A stretch of DNA of 64,000 bases from Streptomyces sp. NBC_01231. GTDB taxonomy: Bacteria; Actinomycetota; Actinomycetes; Streptomycetales; Streptomycetaceae. The DNA lies in assembly GCA_035999765.1 (NCBI GenBank), contig CP108521.1:9734001-9798000 (forward strand), read 5' to 3'. Position numbers and translations under genes: made by a program. Shown here in pieces: positions 1-9,195 of this stretch. The notes beneath the pieces are model-generated. The model ran no database searches and was not told the DNA's origin. It saw nothing but the letters and a program-made list of their open reading frames with translations. Position 1 is the first letter of the stretch. Each line of letters begins with the position of its first letter.

Positions 1-605
1 CCCAAGGCTCCGGCCATCGACGCGCGCTTCCAGTTCAGGCGGTGCCGCAGGAGCGGAGTCTGCCCTCGGGGCGAGTAGGTGCGGCGGATCTGAGGGAGCA
101 GGGAGACGCCTGATTCGTCGAGGAAGACGATCCAGGCACGTGTGTTCACGGCCCCTTTTTGATGCGCGGCCACTCGTGCGCGATCCAGCGGGCGATCTCC
201 GACTCGTCCCGCTCGACCGCCCGCCGCTCGGGCCGTTGCAGGCTCCATCCGAGCCGGCCGGTCAGTAGCCGCCACACCGATGCCCTCGACAGCACCACCC
301 CCGTTGCCCGGGTGACGATCGTGCCGACTCGTTCCAGGGTCCACAGGTCGGCCTCGAAGCCATGAGCCTGGGCACCTTGCTCCAACGCGACCCGGACCAT
401 CTCGACCTGGGCGTCGTCCAGCTTGGGTGGGCGTCCGGTGGCCGCCCGTCGCCGCAGGGCCGAAGCGCCGCCTTGCTCCCACACCCGCCGCCAGCGCCGC
501 ACACTCTCGGCACACACCCCCACCGCCCTCGCGATCTCCGCATTCGAGACGCCGTCCTCGAACAACTCGACTGCCCGAACACGACGCGCCTGGGTGCTTG
601 CGGGC
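1..605 (-). pseudogene. IS630-family transposase, 5'-truncated, two reading frames, runs off the window edge
   Basis: The N-terminal frame (codons from about 605 to a TGA at 146-148) encodes a helix-turn-helix typical of IS630 transposases: a VELFEDGVSNAEIARAVGV stretch followed by ESVRRWRRVW and a GRPPKL linker. The DDE domain lies in the -1 frame from a GTG at 147-149 to the window edge and shows the hallmark WIVFLDESG and the SPRGQTP motif. The frames meet at a C-AAAAA-GGGG run (152-160), the kind of slippery site IS630 elements use for programmed -1 frameshifting. The normal first 15-20 residues and an ATG are missing at the junction with the adjoining IS5-type element, so this copy is probably disrupted. 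The family call is firm. Whether it is functional is doubtful, and the 3' end is outside the window. Confidence 0.8.
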
Positions 606-1401
606 GAGGGTCATGCAGTGAGCGAGTTGGAGGAAGGCGTCGTGCATGTCGTCTCGGGCTTCCCAGCGGGTTCGTAAGCGGCGAGGGCCGTGGAGCCAGG
701 CGATGGCAGACTCGGCGACCCATCGCACGCGGCCCAGGCCCGAGCCGTGTGGCTGACCGCGCCGGGCGATCTTCGGGACGATGCCACGCTCACGCAGACG
801 GCGGCGGTAGACGTCGTGGTCGTAGCCGCGGTCTGCATACAAGGTGCGTGGCTTGCGCCGGGGCCGGCCCCGCTTGCCCCGTACCGGCGGCAGACCGTCG
901 ACCAGCGGCAGGAGCTGGGTGACGTCGTTGCGGTGCCCGCCGGTGTGCGACACCCGCAGCGGGGTGCCGTGCGCGTCGGTCAGCACGTGGTGTTTCGAGC
1001 CCGGCCGTGCACGGTCAACCGGGCTCGGACCGACTTTTGGGCTGCTTCGCCCCCACTTGGCCTGCACGTGCGAAACGGTCAACGGTGGCGCGGGAGAAGT
1101 CCAGGCGGTCCGCCGCCCGCAACCGGTCCAGCAGCACCCGCTGCAGTTCCTCCCACACCCCGGCCTCCTGCCACTCGGCCAGCCGACGCCAGCAAGTAGG
1201 ACCGGAACCGAACCCCAACTCTTGCGGCAGGTACTCCCATTGGATTCCGGTGTAGAGGACGAACAGCACACCTTGCAGTGTCTTGCGGTCATCGATCCGC
1301 TTGCGCCCCGGGTGCCGGAACCGTCGTTCATGCTTCGGCAGCAGCGGCTCGATCACCGCCCACAGCTCGTCACTGACCTCCCACGGCTTCCACCGTGCCA
1401 T
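600..1401 (-). pseudogene. IS5-family transposase in two frames
   Basis: The first frame starts at ATG 1399-1401 (MARWKPWEVSDELWAVIEP) and gives the IS5 N-terminal domain: LLPKHERRF, then GVLFVLYTGIQWEYLPQELG. It ends at TGA 1015-1017. From about 1035 the +1 frame continues without stops and contains the rest of the DDE catalytic domain: PGSKHHVLTDAHGTPL, ADRGYD (second Asp) and WVAESAIAWLHG (catalytic Glu), ending in RRLRTRWEARDDMHDAFL. The first Asp is in DFSRATVD at the end of the first frame. The frame change lies in a CCC-AAAA stretch near 1030-1040. It may be programmed, as in some IS5 subgroups, or a true mutation. All three catalytic acidic residues survive, so the element looks recent. 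No in-frame stop is seen at the expected C-terminus. Confidence 0.82.
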
Positions 1402-1472
1402 GGTCACCCCCAAGCAGCACGGGATCACGTACCTCTCCACCGTGCCACAAGGAGATCATTCTGCAAGGACCC
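609..1472 (-). mobile_element. Probable extent of the IS5-family element
   Basis: The plus-strand segment 609-619 (gggtcatgcag) and the reverse complement of 1461-1472 (gggtccttgcag) are similar and inverted. They flank the two-frame IS5-type transposase at the expected distances, so they are candidate terminal inverted repeats giving an element of about 0.86 kb. A target-site duplication is not evident. Just outside the right end an ATG at 1480-1482 (MPLG) lies on the minus strand and could be the displaced start of the IS630 transposase gene. The boundaries are approximate. Confidence 0.4.
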
Positions 1473-1665
1473 CTAACGGCATCGCACCAGGACGCGTCAC
1501 CGACGGGCAGCGGCGTCGTGAGCGCGCGTGGCCGCCGACGGCCCCACGCGGCCGGGCCCCGCGCTACACATCGATTCGGTCTGGAACGACTGGCCCGCCA
1601 GCTCCCCAGCCGATGTCACATGGAGCGGCCGGCCTGAGACCCGGCGCCGCAGCCACGCCTCGCAA

Positions 1666-4600
1666 TCACTTCACCCCTGAGTTCAACGGGCCTTGCCCAG
1701 TCTCCGCAGAGGGCGCGGCCGCCCGCAACTCACGGAGTAGTCGCGCCTTTTCGGCACGGTAGTGCTCAACAGCCGCGAGTTTTACGCCTTCGTATCCGCG
1801 GACGGTATCGGGGAGTTCCGCGAGCCGGCGGACCTCGGCGAGGTTCCCCTCGTTCAAGAGCGCGACTGACGAGTTGATCGACTCGCGGTATTCCTGGATG
1901 AGTTGACGCTCAAGCCGCCGCATGTGCTGGACTCCGAACACATCGAGGCGGGTCCCACGAACGCGTCGCATCGCACGCAGCAGCACGAGGACCGGACGGA
2001 ACCAGCTCCCGAGAGCGATCTTCCTCTTCATGCCCGCGGTTCGCAGAAGGGGCGGGTGCAGCCGGTAGGAGCGCCGGCTCGCACTGCCGAATGCCGCGGT
2101 GATGTGGTCGTCCATGACCGGATCGAGGGCGAGCCGTGCGACCTCGTACTCGTCCTTGTACGCCATGAGCTTGTGGAGATAGCGGGCGACAGCCTCGGTC
2201 AGCTCGGTCGAGCCGCTGACGGCAGTGCGCTCCTCGGCCGCCACGGCCTGGATGAAGTCGACGTAAGTACGGGCGTAGCGGCGGTCCTGGTAGTCGATGA
2301 GGTCGGCCACTCGCAGGGTGAGGACGCGATGCAACTCCGATTCTTCGTCACGGGTGACCATGGCAACGAGCTCGGTGGTTCCGGCGGGGAGCCGCGGTCC
2401 TGTCTTCGGGAGCGAGGGGTCGGCCAGCGAGGCACGCAGCGCTTCCGGGGCGGCGACCGACTGGCGGCCTCGCCTGAAAGCCTGCACGTTGTGCTTGACG
2501 GCGACGCCGTTCAGGGCGATGGCCTCTTCGACGGCCGACGCCGATATGGGCAGCAGGCCAGTCTGGTACGCGGCCCCGACCAGCAGCATGTTGGCGTACT
2601 GCTCGTCGTCGAAGAGCTGGGTGGCCAGTGCAAGGGAGTCGAGAGCCACGATCTGGCGCGTCGCGTCGCCGACGGCACGGCGCACGACGTCGGGAGCCGG
2701 GAAGCTGACGGCCGTGTCGACCACCATCTGCCCGGTGGGTATCTCGGCTGTGGTCATGACGGCGACCGTGTGGTCCGACGAGGCGACGGAGAGGTACTTC
2801 GGGTCGGTCGCCACGAGCGGGTCGCACGCGAGGTAGAGGTCGCAGCGTCCTTCGGCGATCTTGGCCCCCTGTTCGACCAGATCCTCAGTGATCTTGATGT
2901 CGGAGACGACCGCTCCGCCCTTCTGGGCGAGACCGGTCTGATCGAGACTGCGCGCGTGGCGGCCGTCGATGACGGCTGCGGTCGCCAGCACCTGCGAAAT
3001 GGTGACAATGCCCGTTCCCCCGACCCCGGTGATCCGCAAGCCGAAGGAGCCGGTGCCGATCGTGCGGGTCGGCTCGGCAACGTCGGTGGCTTCCAGGGCG
3101 GGAACCTCGGCCCGTTTCGGCTTGCCGGCGGGCGTGATGGTCATGAACGCTGGGCAGTCTCCGTCGAGGCACGAGTAGTCCAGGTTGCACGAGGACTGGT
3201 CGATTTCGGTCTTGCGGCCGAACTCGGTCGGGACCGGGTGAACCGACAGACAGTTCGACTTGCGGCCGCAGTCGCCGCAGCCCTCGCAGATGCGCTCGTT
3301 GATCCAGACTCGCGTCGTCGGGGTCTCGGCCTTGCCGCGTCGTCGGGCACGCCGTTTCTCGGCGGCGCATTCCTGGTCGTGGATGAGGACCGTGACGCCG
3401 GCAGTGGCCTTCAACTCCGCCAGCGCGTCCTCGATATCGCCCCGGTCGAGAACCTTCACCGATTTCGGAAGCCGGGCCCGCGGGACGCGTGCCTTGTCCT
3501 CCGTCGTGATGATCACCTTGGCGACACCCTCGTCGAGGAGCGTGGCGGCGAGCCGGTCGACCGGCAGGGCACCCACGGCGTCCTGACCGCCCGTCATGGC
3601 GACCGTTCCGTTGTAGAGCAGCTTGAAGGTGACGTTCACGCCCGCGGCGATCGCCGCCCGGACGGCGAGGCTGCCCGAGTGCATGAAGGTGCCGTCACCG
3701 ATGTTCTGGACGAAGTGGTCGTCGTCGACGAACGGCTCCATGCCGATCCATTGCGCGCCTTCCCCGCCCATCTGCGTCATGCCGACGACTGTGCCGACCT
3801 GTTCAGGGTCCATGAACACGACCATCGAGTGGCAGCCGATGCCTGCGCCGACCAGTGAGTCCCCGCCCGCGGTGGTCGAGGTGTTGTGCGGACACCCTGA
3901 GCAGTAGTAGGGGCTGCGGGCCAGGAGCGGGAGCGACAGCGCGGTGCGAGGCCTGGGCCGCCGCAGCCAGGCGCGGGCGGCTTCGACGCCCAGTGGGACG
4001 AGGGCCCTGGACAGCCCGGTGGCGATGCTGTCCGCGTCGAGCTCTCCTGAGCGACTGAACAGCGACCGCCCATCCTGGTCCTGTTTGCCGTGGACGACCG
4101 GGGCATCGGGGCGGCCGTAGAGGATTTCCTTGACCGCGGCTTCGAGGAACGGCCGCTTCTCCTCGACGACGACCACCTGGCCGAGCCCTTCCGCGAACTC
4201 GCATACCGCGTCGCGCTCGAGGGGGAAGACCATGCCGAGCTTGAGGATCCTGATGCCGTACCGGGCGAGGTCCTCGTCGGCGAGACCGATGATGCGCAGG
4301 GCCTCGCGGACGTCGAGATACGTCTTGCCGGACGTCAGGATGCCGATCCTGTCCGACGGCCCGCGCTGCACCACGCGGTTGAGGCCGTTGAGCCGCGCAT
4401 ACTCCACGGCGCGGGGAAGCCGGATGTCGTGCAGGCTCCGTTCGAGCGCCATGAGATTGGCGCCCAGAAGCATCGAACTCGGCTTGTGCGGGCTGCGGCC
4501 CGCGTCCCCCTCCATGACCGAGATCCGGTCGCGCCCCACCACGGCCGTGGACGCCGCGTCCGCCACCGCGGTGGTGATCTTCAGGCCCGACCACAGGCCA

Positions 4601-5205
4601 CTGAACCGCGAGAGGAACTGCGCATGGAACCCGAAGTCGAGGACATCCTGCGTGTCGGCCGGGTACAGCGTCGGTATCGCCAGGTCCGCGAGTGTCGCCT
4701 CGCTGGCACACGGCACGCTGGAGGACTTGGCACCCGGATCATCACCGACCAGCGCGACGGCGCCACCGGCAGGGTCGGTGCCCACCAGGTTCGCGTGACG
4801 GAGGGCGTCGGAGGCGCGGTCGAGACCGGGAGACTTGCCGTACCAGACGCCCACCACACCGTCGCGGCGGGACGTGCCGGTCTGGCCGGCCAACTGGCTG
4901 CCCATGACGGCGGTTGCGGCGAGCTCCTCGTTCAGCCCGGGCTTGTGGACGATGTCGTGCTCGTGCAGCAACGCCCCATGCCGGGCCAACTCGATGTCGT
5001 ACCCGGCGAGCGGGGATCCCTCATACCCCGATACGAACGTCGCGGTGCCAAGCCCGTTCAAGTGGTCGTGCCTCGACCGGTCGAGGAGAACGCGGACGAG
5101 AGCCTGGACCCCGGAGAGGTGCACGACGCCTTCTTCACGGCGATAGCGATCGTCCAGGCGGAAGCGTCGGCCGGTCGGCTCCGTCGGCGTGATGGATGAA
5201 GTCAT
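1666..5205 (-). CDS. Indolepyruvate-type ferredoxin oxidoreductase, fused alpha-gamma form
   Basis: A 1179-residue thiamine-diphosphate enzyme that oxidatively decarboxylates a 2-oxoacid (aryl pyruvate in characterised IorAB relatives) to an acyl-CoA using ferredoxin. The N-terminal part is the pyrimidine-binding domain (GYEGSPLAGYD, GVVGVWYGKSPGLDR). The TPP-binding domain has CSGCPHNTSTTAGG near residue 435 and GIGCHSM after it. A 4Fe-4S cluster region follows near residue 640 (CEGCGDCG, then SSCNLDYSC, DGDCPAF). The gamma domain starts near residue 728 (GVGGTGIVTISQV), and a C-terminal extension follows. The length matches the large single-chain aerobic form. The ATG at 5203-5205 is chosen because AGGAAGAGG sits just upstream; the frame is open further upstream without family similarity. 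It is the last gene of a long minus-strand series, after a TetR gene. The true substrate is uncertain. Confidence 0.88.
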   Translation of the reverse strand: MTSSITPTEPTGRRFRLDDRYRREEGVVHLSGVQALVRVLLDRSRHDHLNGLGTATFVSGYEGSPLAGYDIELARHGALLHEHDIVHKPGLNEELAATAVMGSQLAGQTGTSRRDGVVGVWYGKSPGLDRASDALRHANLVGTDPAGGAVALVGDDPGAKSSSVPCASEATLADLAIPTLYPADTQDVLDFGFHAQFLSRFSGLWSGLKITTAVADAASTAVVGRDRISVMEGDAGRSPHKPSSMLLGANLMALERSLHDIRLPRAVEYARLNGLNRVVQRGPSDRIGILTSGKTYLDVREALRIIGLADEDLARYGIRILKLGMVFPLERDAVCEFAEGLGQVVVVEEKRPFLEAAVKEILYGRPDAPVVHGKQDQDGRSLFSRSGELDADSIATGLSRALVPLGVEAARAWLRRPRPRTALSLPLLARSPYYCSGCPHNTSTTAGGDSLVGAGIGCHSMVVFMDPEQVGTVVGMTQMGGEGAQWIGMEPFVDDDHFVQNIGDGTFMHSGSLAVRAAIAAGVNVTFKLLYNGTVAMTGGQDAVGALPVDRLAATLLDEGVAKVIITTEDKARVPRARLPKSVKVLDRGDIEDALAELKATAGVTVLIHDQECAAEKRRARRRGKAETPTTRVWINERICEGCGDCGRKSNCLSVHPVPTEFGRKTEIDQSSCNLDYSCLDGDCPAFMTITPAGKPKRAEVPALEATDVAEPTRTIGTGSFGLRITGVGGTGIVTISQVLATAAVIDGRHARSLDQTGLAQKGGAVVSDIKITEDLVEQGAKIAEGRCDLYLACDPLVATDPKYLSVASSDHTVAVMTTAEIPTGQMVVDTAVSFPAPDVVRRAVGDATRQIVALDSLALATQLFDDEQYANMLLVGAAYQTGLLPISASAVEEAIALNGVAVKHNVQAFRRGRQSVAAPEALRASLADPSLPKTGPRLPAGTTELVAMVTRDEESELHRVLTLRVADLIDYQDRRYARTYVDFIQAVAAEERTAVSGSTELTEAVARYLHKLMAYKDEYEVARLALDPVMDDHITAAFGSASRRSYRLHPPLLRTAGMKRKIALGSWFRPVLVLLRAMRRVRGTRLDVFGVQHMRRLERQLIQEYRESINSSVALLNEGNLAEVRRLAELPDTVRGYEGVKLAAVEHYRAEKARLLRELRAAAPSAETGQGPLNSGVK

Positions 5206-5419
5206 CGTCCTCTTCCTGACAACAATCTGGGGCCCACTGTTGGTCCCGTCCGCGCTGCTTTGTATGGACAGATGGCGTCGGAGTATCCGCTTGCGAAGAA
5301 CCAGGTGACAAGAGCGCACGAAATGAGTGGGCCATTGGCTCAGTCGCGGGCGGCTCGGGGCCTCGCCGGCTGGGCGGATGGCCGTCAACCGGCGCGTTTG
5401 GCAACCGATTCCCCGACGG

Positions 5420-6019
5420 TCACGTTGGTTCCGTCAGCCGCGCAGTCGCCCAGCCGAGCAGTGAGCCGCGGAACGCCGACACCAGTCGGTGTGTGATCTG
5501 AGCGGGCGACAGCCCGATCGTGTCGCGGAGATCGAAGATCTCCCGGGGATCGAAGAGAACGTTCCACAGGAAGTCGGCCTCGTCCTCGACTCCGGCGAGC
5601 TCACTGACCCCGAGAATCACCACGAGTTCGCGGATGGGGCGGGCGAGGGCCTCCGCCTGGCCTTCCAAGTACGGCTCATCGGCCTTGTACCGCGCGAGGA
5701 ATCCTTCCGACGACCGTCGGTGCACCAGCGCTGCGCCTTCGGCGAGGACGAGATCCACCCAGTAGCCGCAGACACTCTCGAGCAGGGCGAGACCGAGGCT
5801 GCGCTGCTTGAGACTGTATTCGCGGAACTTGCTCCCGATGTCACGTCGGTAGGCGCTGAGCGCGTCGTCCGCGGACTCGAAGTGCCGGTATGCGGTGGCG
5901 ACCGAGACATCCGCCTGACGAGCGATGTCGGCGAGGCTGATCGGTTGCTCGGAACGCTCGAAGAGTTCCGCAGCGGCCTGGATCAGCTTGGCATTGTTCA
6001 ACTGCTGATCCCTGCGCAT
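5420..6019 (-). CDS. TetR-family regulator
   Basis: A 199-residue DNA-binding repressor. The N-terminal helix-turn-helix is clear (ISLADIARQADVSVATAYRHF, residues about 25-45), followed by an all-helical ligand domain. The ATG at 6017-6019 is preferred over the GTG at 6032-6034 because GGAAAGGA lies 5-6 nt upstream and the protein then begins MRRD like its paralogue at 19.0 kb. The C-terminus has the signature FDPREIFDL...GLSPAQITHRL...GWA, shared with that paralogue. It lies between the RraA-like gene and the ferredoxin oxidoreductase gene, so it may control either or the whole cluster. The ligand is unknown. Confidence 0.85.
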   Translation of the reverse strand: MRRDQQLNNAKLIQAAAELFERSEQPISLADIARQADVSVATAYRHFESADDALSAYRRDIGSKFREYSLKQRSLGLALLESVCGYWVDLVLAEGAALVHRRSSEGFLARYKADEPYLEGQAEALARPIRELVVILGVSELAGVEDEADFLWNVLFDPREIFDLRDTIGLSPAQITHRLVSAFRGSLLGWATARLTEPT

Positions 6020-6043
6020 ACGCGTCCTTTCCACTCGCGCGCC

Positions 6044-6694
6044 TCATTTCATGGTTGTGTGTTTGGCCTGCGACCGCATGGCCTGCTCGGACTCCGCGAT
6101 CTGCGCCAAATCGGCGGCGATGTCGCGTGCCTTGTTGAGGGGCACGGCGACAATGCCGTCGGAATCGGCCACGATGATGTCCCCAGGGGCGATGACCACA
6201 CCCCCGATGGCAACGGGCGTTCCCAAGGCTCCGGGACCGTTCTTCCACGGACCCGCCGGCGTGACCGTGCGCGACCACACGGGGAAACCCTGCTGTCTGA
6301 TCTCATCGCGGTCCCTGACCGCTCCGTCGACGATCGCTCCTACGGCACCCCGGGAGGAGAAGTACTGGGCGAGGATGTCGCCCATCACCGCCCGGCCCGG
6401 GTAGCCGAATCCGTTGATGACGAGGAAGTCGCCTGGTTCGATGTGCGCTACGGCGTCGATCACGGCCAGATCGTCTCCAGCGACTGTAAGGACCGTCAGG
6501 GCGCTGCCCACGGCGCGGCAGCCGTCCCAAATTGGAGTGATGCCACCGTCGGGCATGCCCAGGCGCCCGAGTGCGTCGCCGATGTTCGCGACCGAGTACC
6601 GCTGGAACTCCGCGAGCAACTCGCTGTCAGGGCGTTGCCACTTCGGGCCCACCTCGATGGTGGGCGAGCCGGCCGATGTCGGCGAATAGGTCAT
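6044..6694 (-). CDS. RraA-like protein / putative 4-hydroxy-4-methyl-2-oxoglutarate aldolase family
   Basis: A 216-residue member of the RraA/HMG-aldolase fold. It shows the family core GDILAQYFSSRGAVGAIVDG with the following AVRDRDEI, where the conserved Arg and Asp bind substrate and the divalent metal in aldolase members. GDIIVADSDGIVAVP is also typical. Family members are either RNase E regulators or class II pyruvate aldolases/oxaloacetate decarboxylases. In an actinomycete lacking a classical RNase E regulator role, a carbon-cleaving enzyme is more likely. Its ATG overlaps the GH2 gene stop by 4 nt (6691-6694), so the two are translationally coupled and the protein may act on a product of glycoside breakdown. 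Confidence 0.8.
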   Translation of the reverse strand: MTYSPTSAGSPTIEVGPKWQRPDSELLAEFQRYSVANIGDALGRLGMPDGGITPIWDGCRAVGSALTVLTVAGDDLAVIDAVAHIEPGDFLVINGFGYPGRAVMGDILAQYFSSRGAVGAIVDGAVRDRDEIRQQGFPVWSRTVTPAGPWKNGPGALGTPVAIGGVVIAPGDIIVADSDGIVAVPLNKARDIAADLAQIAESEQAMRSQAKHTTMK

Positions 6695-9162
6695 TTCTGC
6701 GGTTCTCCTGTCCTGTGATGGATGGTTGCCTGGGCGGCATCGATCTCGACGGAGCAGTCCGGGAGCCCGTGAGCACGGGCTGTGACGGTGATCTGTCCCG
6801 TTTCCCCGGTGGCCCGGACGATCGCCAGCGCACGCCCCTTGAACGTGGTGGCGGAGCCGTCGAGGAAGCTCTCCTCACTGGCCGGGGCTCCCGTGCCGAA
6901 TCCTTGGAGGACCCCGGGGCCGTCGACCCCGACCGTGATCTCCGTGTCCCGGTTCGGATGGAGAACGCCGTTGTCGTCCATGAGGGCGATGTCGATGTGG
7001 GCCAACCGCTGTGGATCGGCAGGGAGTTCGGTGCGGTCCGTCTCAAGGCTCAGGCGCCTAGGTTCGCCGGCAGTGCGCAGCGCCGAGCGCCCCACCTCCG
7101 CTCCGTCGCGGTACGCCACGACCTCCAGGACGCCAGGCTCGTAGGGCACGTCGGCTTCGGCGACGAAGTTCCGCTCGGTACCGACGGGCACGGTCGCGAC
7201 GGTGCTGCCGTTGAGCCGGAACTCGACCTCCTCGGCCGCCGCGTAGGCCTCGACATGGAGCGGCGAGCCGAGGGGAACGTCGAAGGTCCAGCTGGGGGAG
7301 ACATCACTCCAGGTCCACGCCCTGGGCTTGATGACATAGCCGTCCTCGCGGGGGCGTCGCACGGCAATGTAGGGCTTCCTGGTAAGCCCGTAGACGATCT
7401 CGCGGTAGTACGAGATCGGATGACGCTGCCCGGTGATGTCGATGTCCCCGCACTCGGCAGTGAGCCACGGGTAGGGGGCGCGGTGCACCTGCTGGTCCTC
7501 GGGATAGACGTGCCGACCGGTTCCGACCTCGCCGAGGAAGTCCCATGCGGTCCAGGTGAAGTCGCCGATGACGTGGGAGTTCTCGGTGACGAGCTGCCAC
7601 AGTTGGTCGATCTTCGTCGGGAACGTCTCCGAGCCCACGACCACGCGGTTGGGGTAGGCCTCCTTGTCCAGCACGTACCGGCTCTCGCCGTAGTTGAGCC
7701 CCACGACGTCGAGCACGGAGGCGGGTTCGGCGAGCCGCTCGCCGACGACCGGCGAGGCCATCAGGGCGTCGATCAGATGTGTCACCTGACCCAGGTAGTC
7801 GTTCAGCCCCCGGACAGGGGCGGCGTCCTGGCCCAGTTCGGCCTTCAGCGCGGGGATCTTGTCACGGGCGATGTACATGCCCTGCAGCGCGTGAGTGACC
7901 AGGCGGGTGGGGTCCTGCGCGCGTACCCGGTCGGCGATGCGGCGGCCCAGGCGTGTGCCGTGCGGGGTTCCGGCTTCGATGATCTCGTTGCCGATCGAGT
8001 ACATGATCACGCTGGGGTGGTTGAAGTCCTTCGCCACGAGCGAGTCGGCGTCGCGTTCCCACCACTGCGGGAATTGTCGCGAGTAGTCGTCACCGGACTT
8101 CGCGACTGTCCAGACGTCGAACAGCTCGTCCATGACGAGCATGCCGAGGCGGTCGCACGCGTCGAGCAGGGCGACGCTCATCGGGTTGTGTGCGGAGCGC
8201 ACGGCGTTGAATCCCGCGGCCTTGAGCATCCGCACCCGCCGTTCGGCGGCGTCGGCGAACTCGGCGGCGCCGAGGATGCCGTTGTCGTGGTGGACCGCAC
8301 CGCCGCGGAGCTTGACCGTCTCGCCGTTGATCCGCAGGCCGCGGATCGGGTCGGCGGTGACGGTGCGGATACCGAAGTGCGTGGATGCCTCGTCGAGCGG
8401 GCCGCTGTCGTCGGAGAGGCGAACGGACGCGTGGTAGAGGTGGGGTGATTCGACGCTCCACAGGGCCGGCCGCTGGACGTAGGCCCGCTGATGCGTGGTG
8501 ATCGTGTCGCCGGCCAACAGCGTGACCCGGGCCCGGTCGGACGCCACGACCTCGCCCGCGGCGTCCTGAATCTCGAGGAGCACCTCCACCACGCGGGTCG
8601 AGAGGTCCTCGTTGGTGATCTCGCTCGACGCGACGACAGTGGCGAGATCGGCGTCGATGTCCGGTGTGGCCACGCGCAGGCCGGTCGGAGTGACGTGGAC
8701 GGGGTCACCGACCAGGAGGTGGACGGGACGGTGGATGCCGCCTCCGGAGTACCAGCGGGAGTCCTGGTACGCCTGTGCGTCCACCCGAATCGTGTTTACC
8801 TGGCCGCACTTCAGGAAGGGGTCCGCGCTGACGTGGAAACGGGAGTATCCATTGGCCCACTGTCCGGCGAGAGCGCCGTTGAGGTAGACCATTGCATCGC
8901 GGTACACCCCTTCGAACTCGAAGGTGACCCGCTTCGTCGCCCAGTCGGCCGGAACGTCGAACTGCTTCTCGTAGGTCCACTTTCCATCACGGAAGTAGCC
9001 TGTCTGTGGTCCACCCGAGTTCTCGGCGGACCGTCCTCCTCCCAGCATCGCGTCGTGCGGCAGGGTGACTTCTTCCTCGCCGGTACCGGCGACCACGATC
9101 GCCTCGTGAACGGACACGAGAGGGCCGACGCGCCAGGCGTCGTTGAACGGGATGCGGATCAT
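6691..9162 (-). CDS. Glycoside hydrolase family 2 (beta-galactosidase/glucuronidase-like)
   Basis: An 823-residue retaining glycosidase. The order is the GH2 sugar-binding jelly-roll (YEKQFDVPADW, FEGVYRDAMVYLNG), the immunoglobulin-like domain, and the TIM barrel with RGGAVHHDNG and GFNAVRSAHNP. The acid/base Glu is in the SIGNEI motif near residue 392 and the probable nucleophile is in VVGSETFP near residue 510. C-terminal beta domains follow. No signal peptide is visible, so it is cytosolic and acts on imported glycosides. The start at ATG 9160-9162 has AAGGAAG 5-6 nt upstream. It lies after an MFS gene and overlaps the RraA-like gene. The exact glycosidic bond is not predictable, and exo-beta-D-galactosidase, glucuronidase and related activities remain possible. 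Confidence 0.88.
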   Translation of the reverse strand: MIRIPFNDAWRVGPLVSVHEAIVVAGTGEEEVTLPHDAMLGGGRSAENSGGPQTGYFRDGKWTYEKQFDVPADWATKRVTFEFEGVYRDAMVYLNGALAGQWANGYSRFHVSADPFLKCGQVNTIRVDAQAYQDSRWYSGGGIHRPVHLLVGDPVHVTPTGLRVATPDIDADLATVVASSEITNEDLSTRVVEVLLEIQDAAGEVVASDRARVTLLAGDTITTHQRAYVQRPALWSVESPHLYHASVRLSDDSGPLDEASTHFGIRTVTADPIRGLRINGETVKLRGGAVHHDNGILGAAEFADAAERRVRMLKAAGFNAVRSAHNPMSVALLDACDRLGMLVMDELFDVWTVAKSGDDYSRQFPQWWERDADSLVAKDFNHPSVIMYSIGNEIIEAGTPHGTRLGRRIADRVRAQDPTRLVTHALQGMYIARDKIPALKAELGQDAAPVRGLNDYLGQVTHLIDALMASPVVGERLAEPASVLDVVGLNYGESRYVLDKEAYPNRVVVGSETFPTKIDQLWQLVTENSHVIGDFTWTAWDFLGEVGTGRHVYPEDQQVHRAPYPWLTAECGDIDITGQRHPISYYREIVYGLTRKPYIAVRRPREDGYVIKPRAWTWSDVSPSWTFDVPLGSPLHVEAYAAAEEVEFRLNGSTVATVPVGTERNFVAEADVPYEPGVLEVVAYRDGAEVGRSALRTAGEPRRLSLETDRTELPADPQRLAHIDIALMDDNGVLHPNRDTEITVGVDGPGVLQGFGTGAPASEESFLDGSATTFKGRALAIVRATGETGQITVTARAHGLPDCSVEIDAAQATIHHRTGEPQK

Positions 9163-9195
9163 TGAACTTCCTTGCTCAGGTTTCAGGGCTGCCGA

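Noticed and set aside
1903..3858. Long plus-strand open frame (651 codons) opposite the ferredoxin oxidoreductase gene
   Set aside because: It is a GC-driven antisense shadow; composition is Arg/Val/Gly-rich without domains, while the minus-strand protein has clear motifs.
6571..8448. 625-codon plus-strand frame opposite the GH2 gene
   Set aside because: No recognisable domain; mirrors the third-position GC of the glycosidase gene.
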